Below, in pieces: positions 11,855 to 25,000 of a stretch of 64,000 nt of DNA. Within the stretch, counting starts at the first letter, position 1, and every line of letters begins with the position of its first letter. Under the pieces are notes generated by a model, which saw only the letters and a list, made by a program, of their open reading frames with translations, had not been told where the DNA came from and searched no databases. The position numbers were made by a program, and so were the translations under genes. This DNA is from Rhabditophanes sp. KR3021 (taxonomy: Eukaryota > Nematoda > Chromadorea > Rhabditida > Alloionematidae): positions 5,828,001-5,892,000 of the forward strand of contig CAUJLY010000001.1 in NCBI GenBank assembly GCA_963281155.1, read 5' to 3'.

Positions 11855-13477
11855 ATTGATAAATGTTTAACGCCGGACAAGATATGCTTTGGAAGTAAGA
11901 TGCCGTCTTCGACATGGTTCTAGAAAGATTTAAATATTTATGTACATATAAAGTCACTACTTAAAATGTTATTTTATTTGAAGAATAGAGGAAGTGGGTA
12001 TGTTTAGCCCTTTTATGAATAATGAAAACAAGTTAATTGTCAAATATTTTGACCAACCAAATAAAAAGTTTAATAAATTAAACTTTAAAAGCAAATAAGG
12101 AGATAAAAGAATTTGTAAATTTAACTCACAAAACGCAGCTGGAGATCATTTAAACTATACATCTTTTATCTAATTGTGTCATTTTGTTTTGGCAAAGGCC
12201 CAATAAAACGTGAAAATTTTGTTTCTCCATATGATATATAAATAGATTTGTATTTATTGTATTTGGTTCATTTATTATCTTTTTGTCATAACTTCCATTA
12301 TTATTCTCACCACAAAAAATCTTATGCCAAAAGTAAGGGGGTGTAAACATCAAAAATATTCAAAAAACCTAATTCTTGGTAAATTTTTTAATGTTGTTTT
12401 TAAAAACGGAAAAGGATATTATAAAATTCATACTTATTAAAGCTAAGTTTTCTTAACAACTTCGCCATACAATACACTTTACTTAGATATGTTTAAAAAG
12501 TTATGGTAATATTATTTTTTGGGATTACTTCTTAAATAACAGTTATTGAGATGGTTTTCTTGGAAAGTAACTTTGTTTGAATTTGAGATTTATTATTTGA
12601 ATACAAGATTTATTACATTTTGTAAGGGCATTCCATAAGTTCAATATTTTTTAACATCAGCAAAAATGTATCTGTATTTTAATGTACTTAAGCAACTATT
12701 CACTTTTTGCGCCCCCCAACATTTATATATTAAATTATTTTATTATTAAAAAAATACAAATAGAGTTAATGTAAATGTGGAGCGAAATAGCTTTTGCAGC
12801 ATCATTTTAATATTTTTTATAACTTCTGTGGCATTGTTTCGCATTTATTTAATACAATTTAGCTATGGTATAAAGGAGTTGTTCTTTTGAAATAGCACTT
12901 TTTGTGCCATTTTTTATCAATCATTTTTAAACAATGAGTTGGTGAATGTGGTGGCTCAAGATTTCATTTTCCGCTACATGATGTGATAACATAAAGTTTA
13001 CAATATAAATTTATCTTTTTGTTGAAATTAAGAAGAAAATAAAGATGTTGGCGTTTACAAAAAAGATTTTATTAGAATGGCGAGCCTTTTTGTCATCATT
13101 ATCCACAATTAAAAAAAGGGCCCAAGGCTTTATCAGGGCAATTATTGAGCGAGTATACTTTAATTCACTCATGTGTTAAGGACACTCTTCATTTGTTCAA
13201 GAATCTATTCTTCTAAATTGACTCTTTAAATGTAGCTTTCATAGTACCAATTAGCTTCTTTAAATCATTACCATTGCTATATTCGTAGTCATTTTCATCT
13301 TTATTAAAGTATTATTATTTGTGTACTATACACGACATTGCAAGGATGTTTTCCTCAAAAAATATTTGAGTAATTCAGTGTGTGTAGTTTAGACATACCA
13401 CAAACATTTTTATGAATTCTAAAATTTTACTTTAAAGTCACCATTTGCCATTGATATATAATCACATTTATTCAGAG
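11855..13477. other. Intergenic, no gene recognised
   Basis: About 1.6 kb of AT-rich sequence without long frames, tRNA folds or recognisable motifs. The 3' part should include the promoter of the secreted Cys-rich gene. Confidence 0.4.
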
Positions 13478-16382
13478 ATGAAGATTTTAACAAAGCCAAT
13501 TTTGACTATATTTGTGTATTGGATTGTTTTGATATTACTTATTTATGAATGTAAGTTGATTTATCCATAACAAAGCACAAAAATGCTAAAAATATTCAAA
13601 AATAATAAAACAATATTTAGGTGGTTTTGTTGAAGGTAATTTCTACAGAATAAAGATGTGTGAAACTGCCATGCAAAAAACGCTAGCTGGGATTTTGCAT
13701 CAAAAGGAAATAACGGAAGGAATTTCCGTCACTCCATTCCATAGTATAATCGGTCATTTTGAAAACGAAACTGAAGCCTTACAAAAGTTGATGATGAGTT
13801 GTTAGTAAGTTTTTAAAAAAAGCTAGTTATCATGTTACGTTATTATTATTATCTTGATGCCATAAATTATTCAACCATTTAATATAAATCCCTATTTATT
13901 ATTTACAATGCAAAATTTAATACTTTTTTCATTTGCATAATCATCAAGACCAAAAGATTTTTTAACAGTTCAGATATGCTTTAGGCTATAAAGTAGTTAA
14001 ACATTCATTTTATTTGAGAAGTCAAAGATGAGGAAGTTGAAGCGTAAATTAGTAGCTTTTTAGGTAAATTTAATAAAAAGACATTTCGATAAGAAACTTT
14101 ATAATACAGTCTCATTATACAATTGCAAGTGACTTGTTGTGGGAATGAATGATAAAATGTGTTTTTTAAATTGAATTTCGCCACACTTAAAAACAACTTC
14201 AAATACATTTCAAAAGACACGTTTTACTGTCATAGTCATACAATTACCTAGGCAATCATACTACATATACTTTCAGAAAATAGGCAATGTCCAAAGGTTT
14301 TCAAATACATTACGCATCAACGTCATCTACGGAACTAAAAGTACTAAAAGGTGATTATGTTTAGTTGATAAGACGTTTTTGATTTTGCATTCATATAATT
14401 GATAAAGTTCGATTATTTTAGTCTATGTGAATGTATTCATATTGTACCCAATAACAAATTACAAACAAAATTATGTTCTAGATTAGTGTAATTTTTATAA
14501 TCGCAAGTGATTCGTCATACTAAATACACATATTCATAATTTTGGATATAATACAAAATATTCTTTTTAATAAATCATTATTATCTGGTTGTTATGCCAA
14601 ATTAATGTCTGGTGTTATGAGCAATTATTAGTTTTTGATATAAATACTTGATACCTGGAGGTTCTACATAATTAATATTTGTGTTTAAGTTCAATATTCA
14701 GATACGAAAAATGTTTGTCAATTTGTGAAGATTCGAAATTAAAATTTGTCAAGCTCGCATCAATTAAACATTGGAAAAGTATTTGTGGATATGCGCGAGA
14801 ACAAAAAAATGGTACGATTAATTATTCATTTTAAATCACGTCATTTTTACAGACTTCCTTCAATTTATCAAATGCGAAAAAACGCACATGATCAAAGCTA
14901 AAAATAAGTGTCAAACATCAAACGGATTATTAAGGAATTTGACCGATCTAGATGGTTTTTGCAGTAGTCTAAAAGACTATAATAAATGTTATTCAAGTTT
15001 GCAGAGAAATTGTACAGATGTGTCTTTAGAGGGTATGTTTGCATTCTCAGAGAACTAAATTAATTTTTACTTCAGTTAGTTTAAAGAAGAGCCAGGAAAT
15101 AGAAAAAAAGCCAACTTTATTAATTAAAACAACACAAAAATGGGAACTAATACTCTAAACATATTCAATGGGTTCACACCTAGGAAATCTTTTAAAATCA
15201 TTTAACGAAGAATAGTTAATATACGTTACATTTGATCTTAATATAGACACTAAATAGCCTCCATCTTATTTAAGTTTCAAAACATAATGTCTTAAAGAAC
15301 TAACTGTTCGTATACAATCTCTTTAAATTCAATTTTAAAAAAATATGTTGTTAGTCTAGATACTAAATAATTTACAATGGTTGTCATATATTCGCGATTT
15401 CTTCAAACATTTCGTGTGCATTGTCATTCACCCTATAAAACAATAGGACGAATGATATGTTAGCCACATTTTATACATACATTTTCAAAAAAAATCGCAA
15501 ATATATGACCACCAAGGTATGTTGTTTGCTTTTTATTAATAATTCTATTGCTACATTTACATTTTATTAATGTATCTTATTGTGACATTCACATTTTATT
15601 GATTATATTAATATTGTTGATATCAGATATCTCATGAACTGGATAAAGCTGTGATTGATGCATACACAAGTATCGTTGACATCGCTAGTGACTATTTTTC
15701 AGTACCTAAAAATTGTAATTGGATAGTGAAAGAACCGACGAAATTAATAGAAGGGAAATCAATCAAAGAAGACACTACGATTCCAAAAAAGTCAAATCCA
15801 TATGCTAGACAACGTGGCTCATCAATTCACATCAAGGAAGAAGAAAATTTCACGTTATCCACAGCTGTTTCGTCGAATGTTATGTTTAAAGGTGGACAAT
15901 TCGCCGAACAAATGACCAAAAAAAGGTCTAAAACAACAAAAGCACCCATCACAATAACGACACCAACAACAATCACGCCAGCTATAACTACAACTGAGAA
16001 ATGGATAGAATTATTCGATGTGGACGGGGAAGATGGAGATGTCGAGGAATATTCAGATGCACCTAGCAAATATCCATATTCGGAAGATTTAAGAGAATCT
16101 TCTGGTTTCATGATAATTGAATCACCATCTCTTGAAACTACATCCATAAAAGTCGTTACAATAACGAATGCCGGGTTAGACATCTACGAAAATCAATCCG
16201 AATTTCAGACTTCACTTCCGACACCTCCATCACCTCAATTGACTCAACAATCACTTCATCATACCAACCTAAAAAATCAACACCAATCATCAAATCTGTA
16301 CGGGCAGAGCAACATTGCATTAAAATTAAGTTTTCCAAGAATGGTAGTAAACTTAATCTTCATTACATTAGTTTTATATTAA
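13478..16382 (+). CDS. Secreted Cys-rich protein with Thr-rich stalk and GPI-like C-terminus
   Basis: Frame-consistent six-exon model: 13478-13550, 13621-13804, 14690-14811, 14853-15032, 15464-15516 and 15627-16382, about 455 residues. It starts with a signal peptide (KPILTIFVYWIVLILLIYEC). A Cys-patterned ectodomain of about 170 residues follows (including YEKCLSICEDSKLKF, HWKSICGY, FIKCEK, FCSSLKDYNKCYSSLQRNC); the spacing resembles nematode DUF19/T20D4.11-like secreted domains, a weak resemblance only. Then comes a Thr/Pro-rich acidic stalk (APITITTPTTITPAITTTEK) and a short hydrophobic end (MVVNLIFITLVLY) of the kind removed on GPI attachment. At exon 3 a TTCAG acceptor would create an in-frame TAA, so I used TTTAAG eleven bases upstream. 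Reading through from the acceptor near 15076 would give a truncated form ending at 15158. Middle exons are the least certain part. Confidence 0.5.
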
Positions 16383-16827
16383 TTTAACGTTTTCAATTTG
16401 CATATTAAATAAATATTTATTCAATGAAATCATATAATCAAAATTGTGATCACAGAAGGTCATCATATAAGATTGATTTTACTTGAATTGACATTTCAAT
16501 GACAATAACATTGCAATTATTACCATCATGTTATTAAAGCATTTTAATGTTGGTTAAGAAACAAGAAATATACTTTTATTATCACAACAGGCAGTCCATT
16601 TTTGTGTATTCAAATTATATTTACTTTTTGTTTATTCAAATAAGTCCCCAAACAAAAGTTTATGGTTACATAAATATATCATTTCCTGTTTTATTTTAAA
16701 AAAGATGAATGTTAAAGCAAATTTTGCTTCTTTTGTCATTTTTGGTATATAATTTAAAGTTAAATGGGTAAACCGTATCTAAATTTGATGTCATACTTGT
16801 TCAATAAAAAATATTCTTTTGAAATAA
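16383..16827. other. Convergent 3' flanks
   Basis: AT-rich sequence between two genes that converge; it should hold both polyadenylation regions (an AATAAA lies just after the plus-strand gene, near 16408). No gene seen. Confidence 0.45.
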
Positions 16828-19097
16828 TTAAAGGTCAGTCACTTCGTAATCTGTATATGATCGAACGTTCGAGCGAATCGTGGCGATTGTCTTAAATGAC
16901 TCTTCATGAAATCCGCTTTCATCCGACACACAATCAGGATCGCTTTGTTTTTGAAATCGTTTATTGTTATTTTGCGGAAATTGAGAGGATGCAGATGATC
17001 CAAATCCATCATCAATTGAAGAGCAGGATGAATTAGAGGATTCAAATTCCGCACTAGGTGTTCGATTTTTCACATATTCTTCCAAATCTGAAGCCAAAAC
17101 TTCTATCAATGGATCGTTAAAATGCGTATCGTCCTCGTCGGATTTATTGGCAAGTGGAGCATCAAAAATAAATCCTCCAGCTTCATCATCCTCAATAGAT
17201 GAAATTGATCGACTTCTTTGGAGAAATGCATTATTTGATTCACAATCTGCGACAGATTCTTTTTTATAATTTGCATTTTCTCCAATCAAACCTTGCACTA
17301 AATCTTCCTCAGTATTATTTAACATAATTCCTGTGTCAAGACTGCACTGTCTTTTTAAGACTTTCCCTAATGTTTCTTGATGATGAACTTGGCGTGACTT
17401 TGACAGAGAGAAATTCCTGCGTAGTCCCTTATTTTTTATTACTAATGGAGGGGTTTCTCCACACTCACTCGAGTCTGCTGACGAATAAGTTGATGAAGAC
17501 GGTAAACATTCAACTGCAAACTTCTTTGAGTAGTAGTTGTTGTGCTCTTGCTCAAAGGATTCCTGTAAATAGAAAAACAAACAATTAGGTAAAATTGGTA
17601 ATTGACGAAAAAAATAGTTAAAAAGATTAAGTCATATCATTGTGCGTCATTAAAACGTATAATCAAGTTTTTTCCACAGTACAACTGTTGTCAAGTAAAT
17701 TAAGCTTCTGGTAAAACACTTATCCCCCACTGATCAAATGTTCAATATCAATTAAAGTTAACCGCAAAAAATAAATAAAAAATAGGCTACTATTATCAGT
17801 AAACAAACAAGACAGGTCTTTTGTTTTATTTATAATCCGGATTAATAAACTTACATCATCTTCTTCGTCTTCTTCATCCAATTCCTCCTCCTCAACGACC
17901 ATTTGATCGATCATGATTCTGGTTTCGGATAATGGTGTCATCACAATTCCTTCAATAGTCTTCTCCTCCGGCACTTCTTCTTCTTCATCAATTGAGCCTA
18001 ATCGGGAAGCTGACTTATTCTTACAAATAGGAGGTCTGAAATTTAAGGATCGTAAAGTTTTTGCGACTAAAAGAGAAATTAAAAGATTTATGCAATCACT
18101 GTCAGCTAAAGGAGCCAAAAATAAATCGACTTTTACCGCAGCAGAATTGGGTGCGTGGAAAGTTGCCCTTCGACATGTTTATCCCCCAAGCTTCTGCATC
18201 GAAGTTGACGGCACCAACACTTTAAATCTACTGGTTTTTTCATGGGCAAAGAAAAGTTTACGCAGACACAAATTAATGGCAGAATTAAAAATGAATATTG
18301 TAACAAAAAAGAATAGCATTCAGTGAACAAAATAGCGTCATTAAGCATGTTCAAGAATTCACAAACCATTATGACAACTTAAGTGATCACGAAGATTCGA
18401 AACATTCTATGGAGAAGCATACACAAAAGCCACTTACTTAAACAATACATTTTAATTAAATCTCTTCGTTTTTGAAATAAAACCCTTTTAGTAAATGATC
18501 TTTAATTTACCTGAAGTTTAAAGACCCTGTTTGCAAAATTTGCTTTCTCAAGGGACATGGACCATTAACACCTGATGATATCCCATTCTTCCTAGCCTTC
18601 TCCATTGTTAACTTTTCCCGTTTATATTCTTGTAAAGCAGAAGCTAAGAAATCAGTTAATCTTACAGAAATTAAACTTGGCTCATTATTTTTCTTGCATA
18701 AAACCGCATGGCACCTCAATTCAGGCTTCATTTTCCTGCCCTCGTGCTTATAAACCCAGCAAAAGACTCTGGGATATTCAGTTGGTGCTTGGCAATATGT
18801 AACACGGTGGGCCCAATATTCAGTTAAGCCCTGCTGCTTTGTTTCAGCTTTAAGACCAGACCTCGTCACAGACAATTTCATTGGCATATCAGCTCTCTGT
18901 CCACGTTGGCAATAAGTTTTCCATATCAAAGATAATGGCTTTTCAACAGATGCTTCTCCCTTTCCAATAATAGTTAGCACATTTCCTAAGTAAATGACAT
19001 TATAGTCATCATCCGGTGGGTTTATTGTATATCTTTGCTTTTTTCTTCTAAATGGTAGGCTAAATAACGAATGCTCCATTATAGATAAAGACGGCAT
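16828..19097 (-). CDS. FAM43-like PTB/PID-domain protein
   Basis: Three exons, 18511-19097, 17855-18035 and 16828-17562, joined in phases 2 and 0, give about 500 residues. Residues 30-165 form a phosphotyrosine-binding-type domain with the features of FAM43A/B: YNVIYLGNVLTIIGKGEASV, LIWKTYCQRGQ, EYWAHRVTYCQAPTEYPRVF, then CWVYKH and LRCHAVLCK. A short KRE-rich helix follows, as in FAM43. The rest is low complexity and acidic: an E/D-rich block (EEEELDEEDEEDD) at the end of exon 2, and Ser-rich segments with repeated SSID/SSSS and acidic patches in exon 3, likely disordered. PTB domains of this kind bind NPxY-like tails of membrane receptors; no partner is known from the sequence. Frame joins and family motifs agree, so I am fairly confident. 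Confidence 0.85.
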
Positions 19098-22000
19098 TTT
19101 TTATTATTTAAAAAACGGGTTGAGAAAGTAGTTTGTGTGGTATGCAAATAAATAATATGAGTCAGTATAACTAATGTTTAGTTTTATATTTGATCTTCTA
19201 AAATAACCAAATGATTTTAATTAATCGCCAATACAAGTTAATAGATATGTGATAATATTATAAAAATCGCGCATATATCCATTTTCGTAGGCTGCTATGA
19301 TAGCATTATAAAACTGTCACTTTAATTATGAAAAGTGATTCTAAACATACCCACTAATAGGAGAAGTTGATAAAACAAAATGACAAGGTATGCATACGCA
19401 CATATCTATAAAATATAAATAAATATTCCAATTTTTATGCAGACAATATAGACAGTAAAAGGCAATTTAATAAATATATGTGAAACAAAAATCATCAATC
19501 AAAAAATCAAAAGAAAGGGGGTATAAATGTCATGAATAGAATTTGATTTCTGAAACGACTAATAGAGCTCTGCAAAAATGTAACTACCTTAAGTTACCCA
19601 AATAGTAATTAATATTTTAACACTTGAAATATTATCCAAATTTACGTAGATTTTACCGAAACTTTTCAATAGTGATGTTTCCAGAATGTAGTTATAATTG
19701 CTGAAACATCTCAATAAATGTACGCATTGTAATTTATCTATCCATAAAAAGCATGTCAAATTAATGATACTAAAAAATAGTCTTCCGATTCACGGGAGAG
19801 ATGGGAAATTAGTGAATATATTTTTTAGTAGCATTTAAGTTGTGGAGAAATAGAGTAAATGCGCGTCCTTTTAATTGGGCAAAAATTATGAATGCGATTC
19901 AATAAAGGTTTAGGAATGAAATATTTTAAGTAGTTTAATGATTGTTCCTTGTTTTTTATGTCTACTCATATGTATATCTATAGATAGGTATATTATATAT
20001 TTATCCACTTTGTTATTGATGCGATCAATGAATATATAGGTTTTAAGGCACTCTACTGGCTTTCTATTTATTTTGGTATAATTTTTGCACACAAGTAGAA
20101 GATTGTATTTAAAGAAATGTATAGTACAACTTTGGTTTGGAAGATGGTCAAGGAAAAGATTTTAATTGCCCAGTCAACAATGAACTAATAAAACAAGTTC
20201 AACGTCATTTAAAATGCCATCAAACAGGGTGACAACAATAGAATGCCATTAATAGAGGTACCTTTTCTATATTCAATACTGACTTTAATTGTCTTAAAAG
20301 ATGGCGAGTATATAAGATCAATGGCGACAGTCGAAGGTTACACACGCATATTTCTAAAATGTTAACATAAAAGTTTTTTGTCGATCTTGTTGATCAAGAA
20401 ATATAACAAAAGTAAGTATTGGCGTGCAAGATGGTTTGAATTAATAAGTCTGATTAGTGTACCTATTAATGTACTTTTTATTCGAGTTAAATTGAAACTT
20501 TCACCACAGTCACTCATATAATTTTCCGATAATAAAAGCAAAATTATATATTACATATTAGTTATTATATTTAAGAAAGTGACATTTTGTCTGTGATAAA
20601 TTGCAAGTAAATTTATGTATATTTTGAAGTGGAAAGTACTTATAATCGCGCAACCCCGGTCCAAAACCACGTTTTCAGCATCATATGTTAGTATATATTT
20701 GTATATTATACTATTACTTATTTAAAATGGTCGGCTGTAAAATGGTCAGGGACTGGACGCCAATGTATAATAATATATAGTTAGATTTATGTTTATATGC
20801 ACGTAAAATGTAATACCTTCAATATACAAAGACAACACTTTTGTAAGGCTGTGGTTTAATTGGTGGGAGATGGTCATTATAAATATTAAATGGACGCCCA
20901 ATCGGCCAGAATATGAATTTCCTAGAAAGTGAGCAGTGTGAGGTGTGTTTGTTTGTCGTTATCAATAATATCCCCTGCTCATTAAAAGTACATATTATAT
21001 ACTTTTACGTTATTCGTGGTGGGCGATATTAGGGGTACCATATTCATTAAAGATGCACGATCACCCCAATTAATTAAATGATAACATTTATAAAAGTAAA
21101 TCGCATCAAACTTATTTAGACCACCAACTTGACAGCAAAGGAAATCCCTTTCCGTTAGCGGATGTGATCCATCACAAATAACTTTTATTACAAATGTACG
21201 ATTATTATGAATTACAGCAAATTGCTACAAATTATTTCAGAATAAGAGTGTAATAATAAAAACAATAGCCTTCAAAATAATGGTTAAAAGACAACACCCT
21301 TTTATAGATATGGTGTTTAGAGATTGTTGTTAATGAATGATCAAATGATATAAATGACGTTCACCGAATTGAAGTATATCCATGATTAGAGTAGTATTAA
21401 TAACAGTCATTACAATTAAATATTTTCCCCAATAATGCAAGAGATACACTTCTAGTTTAGTGGAAAAATGATGTATACAAGAAATAAACAATACGATCTA
21501 ATTGCCTAAAAGTACAATAATATTTGTTATTAGTTGAAATGTTAAATCCATAAACACAAATCATTTTTTGATATTTAAATGCATTTTATACAAAATTTCA
21601 ATTTGATAAAAGATAGGGAGAAAAATGTTTATGTCAACAGGAGAATAATTGGAAAGGTAAACATTACTTTTATTATATGCTTTATGGATCAAGCTTCAAA
21701 ATCTTGTATTAAGTACGAATGTTTTTGTTGATTTTAGATTATAAGACATCATATGAATAGGATCTCGGATGTTACAAATGTTTACTTTACCTGAATCGTA
21801 TTAATATAAATAACACAGTGAGGAACGTAAGGAGACACTTTTCTGGTACAAAAAAGTTAGGTAAATTATTTGACAAAATTGTGTAGGCCAAAAAAATTAG
21901 GTAAGTTTTTGAAGAAAGCTACCAAACTACCTAATGTAAATTAAAATTCGTGGGGAAAGTTGAGTAGTTCAAAAAAGAAAGTAGATTATTGAAGAAATAT
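19098..22000. other. Gene-poor region, part 1
   Basis: Start of a roughly 9-kb stretch upstream of the FAM43-like gene and downstream of Vang. I read both strands for coding-like frames, tRNA/snRNA signatures and long repeats and found none. It may hold distal regulatory elements or unannotated non-coding RNA. Confidence 0.4.
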
Positions 22001-22060
22001 AAATATTGAAAAAATAAAATATTGGAAAAGTAAAATATTGGAAAAAAGTAAAATATTGAA
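22001..22060. repeat. Short tandem array of a 15-18-base unit
   Basis: Four imperfect copies of AAAATATTGGAAAAGT in a row, with length variation in the A-run. It looks like slippage-expanded AT sequence inside the gene-poor region. Confidence 0.65.
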
Positions 22061-25000
22061 GGTGAAAGAAGTTGTATTTTTTGTCAGTGATTTAATCAAA
22101 GTTTGAAGGGTTCCAATAAAAATATGATTTATTTGTTTTGTTGCATGAGTTAACATAAAATTGTCCGAAAAGTTTGATAGAAATTGTATGGGAACTGCTC
22201 AAGAAAGTAAGATGAAGATAACTAGAAGACAAGAGAAAGACAGTTTTGAGAACAATGGGCTTTGTTGATGGTGCAACTTTCATCATACCACCGGTCCCTT
22301 ATAATAGTATTCTACTTTTATCCACACCTCAACTAATGACCACAATTTTTGCACTAGTTTCCTTCGCAATACCACCACACTGCTAACCGTTAACAATTGT
22401 TCGGATTATAAGAAGTATACATTGTAAAATCATGCTGAAGTCTCGGCCATCTGACTTAAATATAAAGGCTTCAAAATGAATATCTTATTATCTATAGGAT
22501 ATAAGTATGTAATTTAACTTTTCCATAAAAATATTACGCTCATATCAACGACAACGTCTTTAATAAAGAGAATTTTTAAATTTATACCAACTAGATAGGA
22601 GAAAAATTAAATCTTACTAAATATTTATTACTTCACACTTGCACATCTTCAGTCATTTTAAAAGATGATTTTTATTATAAATAAATTGCATATGCTTAAA
22701 AAACATTATATGGCGATATATAAAAATGGAGCCTAAAATGAAATGAGGGTGTTAGTGGTATTTTCCCATTTAATAGTAGACACCACTTTGTGAGTGCAAA
22801 AAAGTATACTCAAAGGTTGGACATATTTATGTCTAAAAAGTGTTAACTACATAATCTAAAACAACATAAACTTTACACTTTTTACGATTGAAATCAGTTA
22901 AAACAATAGCTGCCTGTTTAAATAAAGTCTTGTTTTAATAAAACGTTTGTACTAAGATTATATTCAACAGAAAATAAATATTATTTGTACTTTGAAAAAT
23001 GAAGTACATTATTTCATGTATGATTTTTCTAAATTGAAATGTCAATTTTGGGATTAAACTTTAACTAGCTACTTAAAGATATATGTTTTTGCAATAGGAT
23101 AAACAACAAATAAAAGGAAGTTCGGTGTGTGAAATACTGACATAAATTAAGCTAATTTGTGGACTTTTCGGTCTATTAATCAGTGCCATGCTAGCTTGCA
23201 AGAATGAAAATTCTTATAAATTTTAAAATATGTGGCTTGGTGAAAATAAATATGTGTGAGGTACGATACATAATTGTTGCCATGGATTGGTATCTTTTAG
23301 AAGAATCTTGCCCCACCTTTGTTAAGAATATACAAATACTTATCTTATATACAATTGAAATATAGAAAAATTGTTTGAGAATTTAATCAGAGTTCGTTCC
23401 ATTTTCTAATTATCGATGGTTTCAATTATCAAATTAAGAGATATAATTTGGGTAGTGACGTAAGATAAGGGCGTGCAAGAGAAACACATTTTTTGCTAAT
23501 TATCAAATTTGACGGAAACTGTTGATCCCAAAAAGAGCAATTGTAAGAACATTTACGATAATTAGAAAAATCAACTTAAGTGTCATTTAGTTGTGCAAAA
23601 TCACGCTTTAAATATATTTAAAAATATGTGTATATGCATATGGGCAAGCTACACATAAATTATGACGAGTAGTTTTCGTTTTTAAAGGTTTTTCATAAAT
23701 ATTACTTATATACACAAAAAACAGATTATTATTGTCATTAGATAGTTATAGATGTTGTATATACGTATATGATTTAATTTCACTTGATTATTATGAAATT
23801 CATACTTGTTATATGAATTTTCGGAAAAATTTTTTTTGTTAGTAACTATAAAATATTTGTGGTATGCGAAGGAAAAATGAAGATCATGGTTAAATTGAAA
23901 TGTAGCTGGGATAATTTAATCATTTATTTAAACTGATTGCTTTCTTCGAATTCAAAATCTAAATCGAATGAATGCAATTGAGCGAGACATTTAAAGTATA
24001 CGGACACAAAAATGTATATTTTTATCGAAATTAGCATGTATGAAACAAAGTGTTACCAAATTAGGAGAGAAAGCATTAATGTAATATGATGTGATAAAAA
24101 GAGTGCAAGAAATGTTTATTATACTCCGTGAATTGTCTTTTTCCCTTTTGAAATGTAAAAAGATGGGTAAAATGAAATGATGGTATGTGTTTGTTAAATT
24201 AATTAGACGTCAAAGAATGCTACTTGTAAATGAAAAAAAAAGATAACTATTAATTTAAGTTACTATTTGAGTAAAAAACTACACATTTTTATACTCTTTT
24301 ATTTCTCATATAAATATATATACTCATGAATTCTCGTCAATACAAAACAAAAAAGCAGATGATCAGGTAAAGAAATAAATAAGAAGTAGTGATGAATGTT
24401 TGCCTAGTACTCTAAAGAAAACAGGAACTTTCGAAAGTGTTAGTACAACGGTGTTAATATTTTGACGCCTTATGATCGGAAGTGGTTAAAGGACAATTAC
24501 TAATCGGAGTCATTACATTAAATTAAGATTTTAATTAGTTTCTTATGAAAGTAGTTTAATGGATTAATCATCAGTACAATAAAATAACAACAATGATTAA
24601 TAGGCAAATTTAATTCAATAAATTTAACACAATAAATTTAGTACAACACAAGATGATGGAATTGAGTGAAAGGACTTTATTTGATATTAATCAGTTGGAC
24701 AGATTATGTCACAAACCTGACAAAAGTATATATTTCCTTCAACACATTCTAATGTATCATTACAAAACCCTTCCTGTACTAAGATAATTCTTATATCTAT
24801 TAAGTAATATTTAGTTATTTGAACGATTTAATATTTTATTTGACAGTTTAATAAAAATCCAGTTAATGAATGCTTTTTCATATAATGAGTATGTTAAGTT
24901 AAGTTATCATAGCAGCCTTTTTATACAACTACATATTTATTGAGGAGATTAAACTTTTAAAAATAATTAGTCATACCAGTCTAATTTGTTACTGGGAAAA

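Noticed and set aside
15827..16183. Minus-strand frame with hydrophobic VVVIAGVIVVGVV run
   Set aside because: It is antisense to the Thr-rich stalk of the secreted protein; reversed Thr codons give Val/Gly-rich shadows.
17913..18326. 137-codon plus-strand frame
   Set aside because: It overlaps the acidic exon of the FAM43-like gene in antisense and crosses its intron; no coding signature of its own.
20640..21060. Locally GC-richer words (CAACCCCGGTCC, GGTGGGCGATATTAGGGG) suggesting an RNA gene
   Set aside because: I could not build a stable cloverleaf, snRNA core or hairpin precursor from them by eye.
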